Of a stretch of 64,000 nucleotides of DNA, positions 31,242-40,329 are shown piece after piece (position 1 is the stretch's first letter; every line of letters starts with the position of its first letter). Where the stretch lies: the NCBI RefSeq assembly GCF_000294655.1, contig NZ_CAHP01000028.1, forward strand, positions 24,587 through 88,586, written 5' to 3'. Origin of the DNA: Magnetospirillum molischianum DSM 120 (GTDB lineage Bacteria; Pseudomonadota; Alphaproteobacteria; Rhodospirillales; Magnetospirillaceae). A program made the translations under genes and the position numbers. Below the pieces are notes generated by a model. The model worked only from the letters and a program-made list of their open reading frames with translations, had not been told where the DNA came from and ran no database searches.

Positions 31242-32476
31242 TGTCCGACACCTCTCGCCCGCTCGAACGCCGTCAGCGCGGCAGGAAAACAGCCCAGGGC
31301 ACGGGGTAAAACCCCCTGGAGCAATGAAATCGCGACCCCGTAATTGGTCATCGGCACCCCCTGAGATCCGGCGCGGTCAAGTCGGGCCAGCATGTGCCGC
31401 CGTGTCACGGTGCATCCGCCGCATTGAATGATCAGGGAATAAGGCGATAGATCGTCGGGGAAGTCCTTTCCCGCCGCCACATCGGTTATCAGTCCGCCAC
31501 CGACATATTGATTGAGCCAGCGCGGTATCTTGACCCGGCCGATATCGTCGGCAAGGGGATGATGCCCGCATGTCTCGCCGATCAACACACGGTCGCCGGG
31601 TCGTAATCGCTCAATCGCCGCCGCACCGGCGGCCAGTCGGTTCAGGTCACCCTTAAATCGAGCCATCAGGATCGAGAAGGTTGTCAGCGGAATTTGCGGC
31701 GGCGTGTCGGCGGCGGCTTTCAGGACCACCTGAGAATCGCAAATCACTAGCTTTGGCGGGCGGCCTAACCGGAGCAACGCGTCCGGGAGTTCGCGTTCCT
31801 TGACCACCATGCACATCGCATCGCTGTCGAGAATCTCGCGGATCACCTGGATTTGCGGCAAGATCAGTCGTCCCTTCGGTGCCCCGAGGTCGATGGGAAC
31901 GACGAGAACCGCTAATTCCCCAGCAGGAACCAGATCGCCGACCAGACGTGGCTCTTCCAGCCGAGCTTCGGGAGCCAGCCGGGCGATGGTCTGTTTCAGG
32001 ACGTCGAGACCGGCTCCTGTCTGGGCGGAAACGGTCAAGGTCTCGCGACCGGCGGCTTTTGCCGCCTCCAACAGGGCGGGAGTGGGTGCCCCCAGATCGC
32101 TTTTGTTGATTACGACCAAAGTGGTCGTAGAGCGAGCGCGCAGAGTCTCGGTCAGTCTGGCTTCGAACGGACCGAATCCATCCGGCCCAACCACCAGCAA
32201 GGCGAGGTCCACCCGCTCAAGAATTGTTTCGGTACGGCGGACCCGCTCTCCCCCCAGCGCGCCGTCATCGTCGATGCCAGCGGTATCGACAAACAGAACC
32301 GGGCCGATCGGAGCCATTTCGATCGGCTTCTCTACCGGGTCAGTGGTGGTGCCGGGTATGTCGGAGACGATCGAAACGTTCTGTCCGGTCAGGGCGTTGA
32401 TCAGGCTGGACTTGCCAACATTGCGCCGACCGAACAGACCGATATGCAGGCGTAATCCGCGGGGTGTGTCTTGCAT
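31238..32476 (-). CDS. hydF: [FeFe]-hydrogenase maturation GTPase/scaffold HydF
   Basis: This 412-residue protein has an N-terminal GTPase domain with GRRNVGKS (residues 16-23), DTAG and NKSD motifs. The C-terminal cluster domain has CGHHP followed some 50 residues later by CGGC, the CxH...CxxC ligand set of HydF. It holds the 2Fe precursor and hands it to HydA. The start at 32476 is chosen because GGGAGAG, overlapping the aspA stop, sits 12 nt upstream; a GTG at 32500 is the alternative. Confidence 0.93.
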   Translation of the reverse strand: MQDTPRGLRLHIGLFGRRNVGKSSLINALTGQNVSIVSDIPGTTTDPVEKPIEMAPIGPVLFVDTAGIDDDGALGGERVRRTETILERVDLALLVVGPDGFGPFEARLTETLRARSTTTLVVINKSDLGAPTPALLEAAKAAGRETLTVSAQTGAGLDVLKQTIARLAPEARLEEPRLVGDLVPAGELAVLVVPIDLGAPKGRLILPQIQVIREILDSDAMCMVVKERELPDALLRLGRPPKLVICDSQVVLKAAADTPPQIPLTTFSILMARFKGDLNRLAAGAAAIERLRPGDRVLIGETCGHHPLADDIGRVKIPRWLNQYVGGGLITDVAAGKDFPDDLSPYSLIIQCGGCTVTRRHMLARLDRAGSQGVPMTNYGVAISLLQGVLPRALGCFPAALTAFERARGVGQ

Positions 32477-32492
32477 ATTCGGTCTTCTCTCC

Positions 32493-33885
32493 CTATCCAC
32501 GATATCCTAGCGCTACCATCGCCTGGGGCGACAGCAGCCGCTTCAGCGTCGCCGCATCGGCCAGTCCAGCTTCAATCGCCAGTTCAACTACCGGCCGGCC
32601 GGTGGCCCGCGCCGTGGCGGCCAGGGTGGCGGCACGTTCGTGTCCGATCAGCGGCACCAGGGCGGTCACCGTCGTCCACGACGCAGCGACATGCCCGGCG
32701 CAGACGGTACGATCGACCTCGATCCCCTCGACGCAGCGGGCGGTAAACAGTCGGTTGACCGCCTCCAGTGCTGATAGGCTCGACAACAGCGCCTCGGCCA
32801 GTAGCGGTAGAAACGCATTGAGTTCCAACTGGCCCGACATTGCCGCCGCCGTTACCATCGCATCGTTGCCGATAACGTAGAGCGCGGTTTGGCCAACGGC
32901 CTCGGCGATCACCGGATTGACCTTACCCGGCATCAGGCTGGACCCAGCCTGAACGGCGGGCAGGATCAACTCCCCCAGCCCGGCCCGTGGACCAGAGGCG
33001 AGCAGGCGCAAATCGGATGAAATCTTGAACAGAGTGGTGGCATGTGCCTTCAGAATGCCGGAGACCTCGACGAACGGGTCGGCATTCTGGGTGCAATCGA
33101 CCAAATTCTCGGCGCGAGAAAGGTTGAAGCCGGTCTCCGCGCGCAAGGAATCGATTACGGCGAAGATATAATCGCGCGGTGCGTTCAGCCCGGTGCCGAT
33201 CGCGGTGCCGCCCAGATTAACCACCCGAAGTCGTTCCTCGCATTTGAAAACCCGCCAGCGGTCTCGCGACAACGCTTCAGCCCAGGCAGAGACTTCTGCT
33301 CCGAGACTCATCGGCGCGGCGTCCTGAAGTTGGGTGCGGCCGATCTTGATCACGTCGGCAAAGGCGGCCTCACGCGACTGGAACGCGGTTTGAAGCGCCG
33401 CGATCGACGGTTCCAACCGCTTCAGCAGGGCGATGGCCGCCACCTTGATCGCGGTAGGAAAGACGTCGTTGGTCGATTGATGCAGGTTAACGTGGTCGAG
33501 CGGGTCAACCTGAGCATAAGTTCCGCGTTGCCCGCCCAGCTTTTCCTCGGCGCGGTTCGCGAGAACCTCGTTAACGTTCATGTTGAGCGAGGTTCCCGCC
33601 CCCCCCCTGAAGCGCATCGACGACGATCGATCCGTTCAGGCTTCCATCGGCCAGTTCGGCGCAGGCGTCCAGGATCGCATCGGCGATGGGGCGAGGCAGG
33701 AAGCCAAGATCGCGGTTGGTCCGCGCCGCCGCAGCCTTGACCTGGGCCATCGCCCGGATCAGGGCAGGGGCGGGCGGTCGTCCGCTGATCGGGAAATTTT
33801 CAACCGCCCGCAGGGTGTGAATCCCCCACAGAACGTCGTCGGGAACCTCGCGCTCACCCAACAGGTCGCGTTCGTGACGCGCCAT
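32493..33885 (-). pseudogene. aspA: Aspartate ammonia-lyase, frameshifted by one base
   Basis: The start (ATG 33885) lies 2 nt after the hydG stop. Frame 1 runs through IVVDALQGG and ends early; frame 2 continues GGAGTSLNMNVNEVLANRAE with the fumarase/aspartase signature GSSLMPGKVNP to a stop at 32493. The break is at C9 (33599-33607, G9 on the coding strand); eight Gs would restore QGGAGTSLNMN exactly. The joined protein would be about 463 residues, normal for AspA. It converts aspartate to fumarate and ammonia. Its place in the hyd operon suggests it feeds nitrogen to the H-cluster bridging amine (inference). Sequencing error or real mutation cannot be told apart here. Confidence 0.85.
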
Positions 33886-33887
33886 CG

Positions 33888-35294
33888 TCAGCAGAATACG
33901 TCGCGTTTGCCAGCCCGAACCATGTCAGCCAGCCGTTGCGCTACCCGTCCGTCCTTGGTGTCCATTGCCGCGATTTCGGCGGCAATGGCTTTCTCACCGG
34001 CGGCCAGCGTGGCTGGGCCGCTGTAATCGAGCAGATATTCAAGGAAGGTTCCAACGGCATTGGGACCGCACTTTTCCTTGATCTCGCCGGTCTTCGCCAG
34101 ATCCATGAAGTCCCCGCCGGTCCGTCCGACCCGGTAGCAAGCGGTGCAGAAAGACGGGATGTAGCCCATCTGAGCGATGTCCTGGACCACCTCTTCCAGG
34201 CTGCGGTGATCGCCAAGCTGGAACTGGCCCGACTCGAACCGCTGTTCGTCGGCATAGCCGCCCGGATTGGTCCGCGATCCCGCCGAAATCTGGGACACGC
34301 CCAGGGCGTAGGTCTCGCGCCGCATCTCCGCGTTTTCCCGTGTTGACATGATCAACCCGGTATAAGGAACGGCAAGGCGCAGGATCGCCACCAGCTTCTT
34401 GAAGTCCTCATCCGAAACAGGTTGAGGGGGGCAGGTCGCCATATCGGACCCGCTGGCCGGTTCCATTCTGGGAACGCTGATGGTGTGACAGCCGACGCCG
34501 AACCGTTCCTCCAGATGTGCGATGTGACTGATGAGCGCCAGAATCTCAAAGCGCCAGTCGGCCAGTCCGAACAGAATTCCCATTCCGACATCATCGATCC
34601 CGGCTGTCATGGCGCGGTCGAACGCGGTTACCCGCCAATCGAAATCGGCCTTGCGCCCCTTGGGATGGGTCGCGGCATAGACCTCGCGGTCATAGGTTTC
34701 CTGAAACAGCTGATAGGTGCCGATTCCCGCGCCGTGCAAGGCACGGAATTCCTCAATGGTCAGGGGGGCAAGATTGGCATTGACCCGGCGAATGGCCCCG
34801 GCACCCTTTTGCACCGAGTAGATGGTGGCGATGGAGTCCAGCACATAACCGAAGCCGCCAGCGGCGGCATAGGATTCGCCCGCGACCATCAGCACCCGTT
34901 TGTGTCCCTGACTGATCAGGATCTCGGTTTCGCGGGCAATCTCTTTTTGGCTCAGGGTGTGGCGGACCAGAGCCTTATTACTGGCGCGGAAAGCGCAGTA
35001 CAGGCATTCGTTGCTGCATCGGTTGCTGATGTAAAGCGGCGCGAAGAATACCATCCTGCGGCCATAGATCGCCTCCTTGATCTGCTTGGCCGTAGCATAC
35101 ATTTCCTCAATCAGATCGGGGCGGGTCAGTGCGGCCAACACCGCAACATCGTCAAGATCTAGCCCTTTCAACTCGCGTGCTTTGGTTAAAACCTCGGCAA
35201 CCCGTTTGTTATCCTCGGCCGCATTCCGGGCCAGGGCAGAGCGAATGCGGCCAGCATCGAGCCAGTCGGGGGCTTGGGGAGCGGGCAGGGTCAT
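33888..35294 (-). CDS. hydG: [FeFe]-hydrogenase maturase HydG (tyrosine lyase)
   Basis: This 468-residue radical SAM enzyme has the SAM-cluster motif CSNECLYC (Cys93, Cys97, Cys100) and the C-terminal auxiliary cluster motif C-x2-C-x22-C (CTACYRVGRTGGDFM to KEKC). HydG splits tyrosine to CO and cyanide bound to iron. GGFGYVLDSIATIY and FGLADWRFE are further family landmarks. The start at 35294 is chosen over upstream in-frame codons because conserved sequence begins there. It heads the leftward hydG-aspA-hydF-hydE operon. Confidence 0.95.
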   Translation of the reverse strand: MTLPAPQAPDWLDAGRIRSALARNAAEDNKRVAEVLTKARELKGLDLDDVAVLAALTRPDLIEEMYATAKQIKEAIYGRRMVFFAPLYISNRCSNECLYCAFRASNKALVRHTLSQKEIARETEILISQGHKRVLMVAGESYAAAGGFGYVLDSIATIYSVQKGAGAIRRVNANLAPLTIEEFRALHGAGIGTYQLFQETYDREVYAATHPKGRKADFDWRVTAFDRAMTAGIDDVGMGILFGLADWRFEILALISHIAHLEERFGVGCHTISVPRMEPASGSDMATCPPQPVSDEDFKKLVAILRLAVPYTGLIMSTRENAEMRRETYALGVSQISAGSRTNPGGYADEQRFESGQFQLGDHRSLEEVVQDIAQMGYIPSFCTACYRVGRTGGDFMDLAKTGEIKEKCGPNAVGTFLEYLLDYSGPATLAAGEKAIAAEIAAMDTKDGRVAQRLADMVRAGKRDVFC

Positions 35295-35322
35295 GATCTG
35301 CGGTCTTCCTGACGTGAGGGGG

Positions 35323-35348
35323 AGCGGGCTTTGACCCGCCCGCTTTTT
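35323..35348 (+). terminator. Terminator-like hairpin between hydG and the chemoreceptor gene
   Basis: AGCGGGC-TTTGACCC-GCCCGCT followed by TTTT reads as a terminator on the plus strand. The flanking genes are both on the minus strand, where the hairpin has only an A-run before it, so its direction is puzzling. It may still end chemoreceptor mRNA by structure. Confidence 0.4.
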
Positions 35349-35423
35349 GATTGCCCTCATTCTTCCGCGCCGGTCGCAACGAAGTCCAGTGGAACATGTC
35401 CAAAACCGAAGCGTCGCGCTCAC

Positions 35424-37115
35424 TCAGGCAGCGCGGACATTCTCAAGGAAACGGACCACCACCGACTTCATTTCGGTGGCATCCTGCGATAGTGAGCGGG
35501 CGGAGATCAACACCTGCGCCGCCGCTTCGCCGGTTTCCGCCGCCGATTGCGACACGCCGCCGATGTTCGATGCGACCTCGTTTGTTCCTTGCGCCGCCTG
35601 CTGGACATTGCGGGCGATTTCGGCGGTGGCTGCCGATTGTTCTTCAACCGCCGCAGCAATGGCTCCGGCGATGCCGTTGATTTCCTGAATACGGTTGACG
35701 ATGGCGCCGATCGCGGTAACTGCCGCTTCGGTCGAAGACTGAACCGCGCTGATTTGGGCGCCGATTTCTTCGGTCGCTTTGGCAGTCTGATTGGCGAGGT
35801 GCTTGACCTCGCCCGCAACGACAGCAAAGCCCTTGCCGGCATCGCCTGCCCGTGCCGCCTCGATCGTCGCGTTGAGCGCGAGAAGGTTGGTTTGCGATGC
35901 GATGTCGTTGATCAAATTGACCACCGCGCCAATCCGCGCCGAACTGTCGGCTAATCCCTGCACGGTCTCATTGGTGCGGCTGGCCTCCTCGCTTGCGGTC
36001 CGCGATACGCGGGAGGATTGCTCGACCTGACGCCCGATTTCCGAGATTGAAGCTGACAATTGCTCGGCGGCGCTGGCGACGGTCTGGACACTAGCCGAAG
36101 CCTGTTCGGTGGCGGCGGCTACGTTGGACGCCTGTTGATTTGAACGGTCGGCATTCGATGTCATCACCTGGGCCGTGTTTTCCATCTGCGCGGCTGCCTG
36201 CGACACCATGTCGAGAACATTGCCGATGGCACGATCAAAATCGCCGGTTAGATTCTCAATCCTCCGAGTGCGTTCATCGCGTGCCAGTTGTTCTGACTGG
36301 CGCTCGGCTGCCAACCGTTCGGTGCGAATTGCATTGTCTTTGAAAACCTGGACCGCTTTGGCCATCAGGCCGATTTCATCTCGCCGTTCACGCGCAGGGA
36401 TTTCGATGTCGTGGTCCCCTTCGGCCAAGCGACGCATTGCCTCGGTCATCGTGTTGATCGGCTGGGCGATTGCACCGCGCAGGGTTCCCGCCATGAAAAC
36501 GATCATCGTCCCCATCACAGCCAGAGCGATGAACATAGTCAGTCGCGCGTTATCGTATCCGATAGCCAGATTTTTTGCGGCCTGAGCCGCACCGGCCTTA
36601 TTTAATTTCACATCCTCTAAGAGAACGTTTCGTGAATTGGTGTAAAGAACATATCCGTTCCCTAGCTGAAGCTCTCTTGCTTCAGCTTTTAATCCTTGTC
36701 GTGACAGGCTGATAACTTTCTCCGTTTCCTGAAGGTAAAGTTCCCAATTTTTTATAAATCTGTCGTAAATCGCGCGTTCTTCACTCGATACGATTAGAGC
36801 TTCATATTCTTTTTGTGCTCCAACGATCCGTTCGCGTTGCTGGGCTATTTTCTGATCTTGCTCTGCGATGGCGGCCGGGGTTGTGGCGGTAATGTGAGCC
36901 AATTCGCGCACCCGATGCTCGACCATCATTGTTTCCAGGCGGGCAAGGACATCGACGCTGGGAAGCCAGTTTTCGTTGAGATCAACGCCAGCCCGGTTCA
37001 TATCCGCCATTTCGATCAGATTGATGCCAGCGTTAATTATCATGACAAGCATCACTGCGGAGAATGCCAGGGTGATCTTGACTTTTATCTTTAGGTTGTG
37101 GAGCGCCGCCAGCAT
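35424..37115 (-). CDS. Methyl-accepting chemotaxis protein
   Basis: This 563-residue chemoreceptor has a first membrane helix (residues 12-34, [20 protein letters not shown]) and a four-helix-bundle (4HB_MCP-like) periplasmic domain to about residue 190. A second helix ([19 protein letters not shown]) follows, then a HAMP domain and the signalling tip with [20 protein letters not shown]. It senses an unidentified ligand through the periplasmic bundle and controls CheA. No CheB/CheR docking pentapeptide is seen at the C-terminus. Confidence 0.93.
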   Translation of the reverse strand: MLAALHNLKIKVKITLAFSAVMLVMIINAGINLIEMADMNRAGVDLNENWLPSVDVLARLETMMVEHRVRELAHITATTPAAIAEQDQKIAQQRERIVGAQKEYEALIVSSEERAIYDRFIKNWELYLQETEKVISLSRQGLKAEARELQLGNGYVLYTNSRNVLLEDVKLNKAGAAQAAKNLAIGYDNARLTMFIALAVMGTMIVFMAGTLRGAIAQPINTMTEAMRRLAEGDHDIEIPARERRDEIGLMAKAVQVFKDNAIRTERLAAERQSEQLARDERTRRIENLTGDFDRAIGNVLDMVSQAAAQMENTAQVMTSNADRSNQQASNVAAATEQASASVQTVASAAEQLSASISEIGRQVEQSSRVSRTASEEASRTNETVQGLADSSARIGAVVNLINDIASQTNLLALNATIEAARAGDAGKGFAVVAGEVKHLANQTAKATEEIGAQISAVQSSTEAAVTAIGAIVNRIQEINGIAGAIAAAVEEQSAATAEIARNVQQAAQGTNEVASNIGGVSQSAAETGEAAAQVLISARSLSQDATEMKSVVVRFLENVRAA

Positions 37116-37156
37116 TCCCGTCTTCCCTATCGCAGGAGCCGCAAATTACATTTGAG

Positions 37157-37184
37157 ATTTTATCACACCGTAAGCCATATGCAA
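37157..37184 (-). promoter_or_regulatory. Predicted promoter of the chemoreceptor gene
   Basis: On the minus strand TTGCAT (37184-37179), 16 nt and TAAAAT (37162-37157), about 40 nt before the start codon. Good sigma-70 match. Confidence 0.5.
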
Positions 37185-37203
37185 ATGGTTATAATTGGTG
37201 TGT

Positions 37204-37809
37204 CTAATTTCGGACGGCGGCGTCGATCAGGGCCTCGGCGGCTGCGGTGACAGACGTTACAGGGCTGTCGTCTCGGCCTAGGGTGTTGCCCAGGCTGTAG
37301 GCCCCCTCCATCAGTAGCATCAATTGATCGGCCAAGCTCTGAGCAGAGGCAACCCCTAGAGCCGAGGTCAGCAGGGTGAGGCGGTGGCGTAATTCGCGTT
37401 TGTTGGCCAGGGCGACGGCATGGCCGGGATGGCTGGGATCGGGGAATTCGATCGCGGTGTTAACGAAAGCGCAGCCACGGTAATCCGGGCTGGAAACGCG
37501 TTGCGACAAGGCCTTGAATAGGTTGGACAATTGTACTCGGGGCGAAGCATCGCCGGCGGCAACAATCTCGTCCCACCACAGCCAATAACGCCGGTTACGG
37601 TCGGCCAGAAATGCCGCCACCAAATCGTCCTTTGATGGAAACGAGCGGTAGAGGCTCATCTTTGCCACGCCCGCTTTTTCGATTACGGCCTCGATGCCGA
37701 CGGCGCGAATTCCTTCCCGATAAAACAAATCTGCCGCCGCGGCCAGGATGCGGTCGCGGGCGCACATTTTGCCGGGACAGTCGGATGTTTGCGATTTTGT
37801 GGTGTTCAT
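37204..37809 (-). CDS. TetR/AcrR-family transcriptional repressor
   Basis: This 201-residue protein has an N-terminal TetR helix-turn-helix (DRILAAAADLFYREGIRAVG, EKAGVAKMSLYRSFPSKDD) and a ligand-binding C-terminal domain (GCAFVNTAIEFPDPSHPGHA). I place the start at ATG 37809 because an upstream in-frame ATG at 37839 falls inside the predicted -10 box. The gene is divergent from the aminotransferase operon at 38083, a possible target. Inverted repeats near its promoter suggest autoregulation. The inducer is unknown. Confidence 0.88.
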   Translation of the reverse strand: MNTTKSQTSDCPGKMCARDRILAAAADLFYREGIRAVGIEAVIEKAGVAKMSLYRSFPSKDDLVAAFLADRNRRYWLWWDEIVAAGDASPRVQLSNLFKALSQRVSSPDYRGCAFVNTAIEFPDPSHPGHAVALANKRELRHRLTLLTSALGVASAQSLADQLMLLMEGAYSLGNTLGRDDSPVTSVTAAAEALIDAAVRN

Positions 37810-37838
37810 CTTGGTTCCGGTCGCGTCATCGACTGACA

Positions 37839-37867
37839 ATGATATGGACCCCTGTGTAACGGTGCAA
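37839..37867 (-). promoter_or_regulatory. tetR promoter
   Basis: On the minus strand TTGCAC (37867-37862), a 17-nt spacer, and TATCAT (37844-37839). Transcription should start near 37832, which rules out the upstream ATG at 37839 as the start of the TetR gene. Confidence 0.65.
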
Positions 37868-37880
37868 GGTGTAGACCGTT
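37858..37880. promoter_or_regulatory. Candidate TetR operator
   Basis: AACGGT (37858-37863) and ACCGTT (37875-37880) form a perfect inverted repeat, 11 nt apart, overlapping the -35 box of the tetR promoter. Confidence 0.4.
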
Positions 37881-38082
37881 CTGCCTTATCCTGCGTTGGT
37901 CTCTACGCCGATTCCGAGGCCCGCTCCGAATTCTTCATGCAGTGGGTAGGGAGATTACGTCTAATAATTTGATTTTAAATTAAATTTTGTCGGATCGAGA
38001 TGGTCTTCATCGACGGGTGCGAGGGGCGTATAAATCAGCTATTCTGTTATTTTGACGTCTTGATTTCGGAGCCTCAGTCGCC

Positions 38083-39252
38083 GTGCATCCCGTTTTTGCA
38101 ACCTGCGGAACTTCGGTCTTCGAAGAGATGTCCCGTCTTTCCGCCACTCATGGCGCGATCAATCTTGGCCAGGGCTTTCCGGTGGGGATGGAGCCGCCGG
38201 GAGTGGTTGAGGCCGCTGTTCGCGCTCTGGGCGAGGTCTCCCATCAATACCCGCCGATGATGGGGGTGCCGGCCTTGCGTCAGGCAGTGGCCGAGGCTAA
38301 CCGCCGTTTTTGGGGGCTGGAGGTCGATGGCGAGACCGAGGTGCTGATCACCTCGGGCGCAACCGAGGCTTTGGCCGATTGTTTCCTCGCCCTGATCAAT
38401 CCGGGGGACGAGGTGATTGTGTTCCAGCCTGCCTACGACAGTTATGGCGTCGCAATCCGCCGCGCGGGTGGCGTGCCGGTGCCGATACGACTCGATCCGC
38501 CGAATTGGGATTTGCCGCGTCAGCAGATTCTCGACGCGATCACACCTCGTACCCGCCTGATCGTCGTCAACAGCCCGATGAATCCGATTGGAAAGGTCTT
38601 TGATCGCGACGAACTTGGCTTCCTCGCCGACCTGCTCGACCGTCACGACCTGATCGCGGTGTGTGATGAGGTCTACGAGCACATTACCTTCGACGATGTG
38701 GTTCACGTCCCGTTGATGACATTTCCCCAGGCGCGCGAGCGTTGCCTGCGCATCGGTTCGGCAGGGAAGACTTTTTCCGTCACCGGGTGGAAAGTCGGTT
38801 ATGTCACCGCCGCATCCGCTTTGCTCGGGCCGGTGGCTCGTGCCCATCAGTTCCTGACGTTCACCACGCCCCCCATGCTGCAAAGCGCGGTCGCCTTCGG
38901 CCTTCGGCTGGGCGACGATTATTTCGATGGATTGAAGGCAACCCTTCGCCGCCGCCGCGATGTATTGGCGACCGGGTTGCAGCGGCTGGGGGCCGAGGTA
39001 TTAACCTGTGACGGCACCTATTTCCTGTGTGTCGGTATCGCCAGTTTAGGGGGAGGGGGTGACGATCACGATCTGTGCCGACGTTTGACCGTCGAGGCTG
39101 GAGTCGCCACGATCCCCCTCAGCAGCTTTTATGAAGGCGGCGCAGTTCGCTCCCATCTTCGGTTTTGCTTCGCGAAGGAAACCGATGAGTTAGAGCGGGC
39201 CGTTTCGCGGATCGAATCCTGGCTTGGCCCACGAAAAAGGAGAGCGATATGA
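38083..39252 (+). CDS. PLP-dependent aminotransferase (class I/II, methionine/kynurenine-type)
   Basis: This 389-residue fold-type I aminotransferase has the N-terminal INLGQGFP motif, the PMNPIGKVF loop, an Asp-containing VCDEVYEHITF strand and the PLP-lysine Lys229 in GSAGKTFSVTGW. GQGFP plus YPPMMG resembles methionine or kynurenine aminotransferases (YbdL-like). The start is GTG 38083. The last four bases overlap the PCuAC gene. Substrate cannot be decided from sequence alone. Confidence 0.9.
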   Translation: MHPVFATCGTSVFEEMSRLSATHGAINLGQGFPVGMEPPGVVEAAVRALGEVSHQYPPMMGVPALRQAVAEANRRFWGLEVDGETEVLITSGATEALADCFLALINPGDEVIVFQPAYDSYGVAIRRAGGVPVPIRLDPPNWDLPRQQILDAITPRTRLIVVNSPMNPIGKVFDRDELGFLADLLDRHDLIAVCDEVYEHITFDDVVHVPLMTFPQARERCLRIGSAGKTFSVTGWKVGYVTAASALLGPVARAHQFLTFTTPPMLQSAVAFGLRLGDDYFDGLKATLRRRRDVLATGLQRLGAEVLTCDGTYFLCVGIASLGGGGDDHDLCRRLTVEAGVATIPLSSFYEGGAVRSHLRFCFAKETDELERAVSRIESWLGPRKRRAI

Positions 39253-39716
39253 AGCGTTTCGCCGTTGCCGTTGGTGCTTTGGCCCTGGGCCTGGCTGCTT
39301 TGCCCGCCCTCGCTGCCGATATCGAGATCAGCGGGTCTTTCTTGCGGCCCCCAGTTGTTGATGGAGGTAACGGTGCCGCCTTCTTTACCATCACAAACCA
39401 CGGCCCCGCCGACCGCCTGATCGCCGCCGCGGCTCCCGCCGCTCGGGCGGTCGAACTGCATACCCATCTGCGCGATGGCGATGTGATGCGGATGCGCAAG
39501 GTCGATTCGATCGCCGTACCGGAGCAGGGGCGGGTCGAGCTAAAACCGGGCGGCGACCATGTGATGCTGTTTGGACTGGATCCGGCGGCGGTTGTTCCCG
39601 GTGCCCGGTTACCGTTGACTCTTACCTTTGAGCAAGCGGGTGCGATTCAGATCGAGGTTCCGGTTGCTACCTTGCCCGGTCCCATCTCCAAACCGGGGGC
39701 TCACGGTGATCAATAA
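39249..39716 (+). CDS. Periplasmic copper chaperone PCu(A)C
   Basis: This 155-residue protein has a cleavable signal peptide (MKRFAVAVGALALGLAALPA, cut after ALAA). The copper site is the PCuAC pattern of HTH..VMRMRKV (about residues 75-90) with GGDHVMLFG later. It delivers Cu(I) to the CuA centre of cytochrome c oxidase together with SCO, which is encoded next and overlaps it by 11 nt. It could equally serve other copper enzymes. Confidence 0.92.
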   Translation: MKRFAVAVGALALGLAALPALAADIEISGSFLRPPVVDGGNGAAFFTITNHGPADRLIAAAAPAARAVELHTHLRDGDVMRMRKVDSIAVPEQGRVELKPGGDHVMLFGLDPAAVVPGARLPLTLTFEQAGAIQIEVPVATLPGPISKPGAHGDQ

Positions 39717-40317
39717 CACTGTAAAGGCTGCCGGGCTGGTCGCGGCGCTGGCCATCGCGCTGATTCTGGTCGTGGCGCTCAGTCCGGGCTTGTCCGAGCG
39801 GATCGGTCAGGGCGTGGCGTTGGTGGCGTCTTCTCCGTTCGAAGGCGGCTTCGCTCTGACCGATCAAACGGGAAAGCCTGTGAACGACCGCGATTACCGC
39901 GGTCGCTTCATGTTGGTTTTTTTCGGCTATACGTTCTGTCCCGACGTTTGCCCAACCACCTTGACCGTCCTGGCGGGGGCGCTGGATCGCCTCGATCCCG
40001 CGACAGCCGCCAAGATCGTGCCGATCTTCGTGACCCTCGATCCCGAGCGCGACACTCCTGCGGTGATGCGCCAGTATGTCTCCGCCTTCAGTCCCGCGAT
40101 TGTCGGCCTGACGGGTAGTTCCGACGACATCGCCAAAGTGAAGAAGAATTATCGGGTTTATTCGGTCAAGGTCGAAGGCAGTGCCCCGGATCTGTACACG
40201 ATCGATCACTCTGCGCTGTTATACCTGATCGGTCCTGACGGACGGTTCCGCGCCACCCTCGATCCTGGCCATTCCGCCGAGGGGTTGGCGTTGGCGCTGA
40301 CCCGCTCCGTGCAGTAG
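39706..40317 (+). CDS. SCO1/SenC copper-binding thioredoxin-like protein
   Basis: This 203-residue protein starts at GTG 39706, followed by a membrane anchor (AAGLVAALAIALILVVALS). The thioredoxin fold carries the copper ligands Cys78 and Cys82 (FCPDVCPTT) and His168 (DHSALLYL), with FVTLDPERDTP between. It inserts copper or reduces CuA cysteines in cytochrome c oxidase. The overlap with the PCuAC gene indicates one operon. Confidence 0.93.
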   Translation: MINNTVKAAGLVAALAIALILVVALSPGLSERIGQGVALVASSPFEGGFALTDQTGKPVNDRDYRGRFMLVFFGYTFCPDVCPTTLTVLAGALDRLDPATAAKIVPIFVTLDPERDTPAVMRQYVSAFSPAIVGLTGSSDDIAKVKKNYRVYSVKVEGSAPDLYTIDHSALLYLIGPDGRFRATLDPGHSAEGLALALTRSVQ

Positions 40318-40329
40318 ATGGACAAAACC

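Noticed and set aside
34422-35162. 246-codon plus-strand ORF
   Set aside because: It is entirely antisense to hydG, which is certain from its cluster motifs.
37837-37839. Upstream ATG of the TetR gene
   Set aside because: It lies within the predicted -10 box and would not be transcribed from that promoter.
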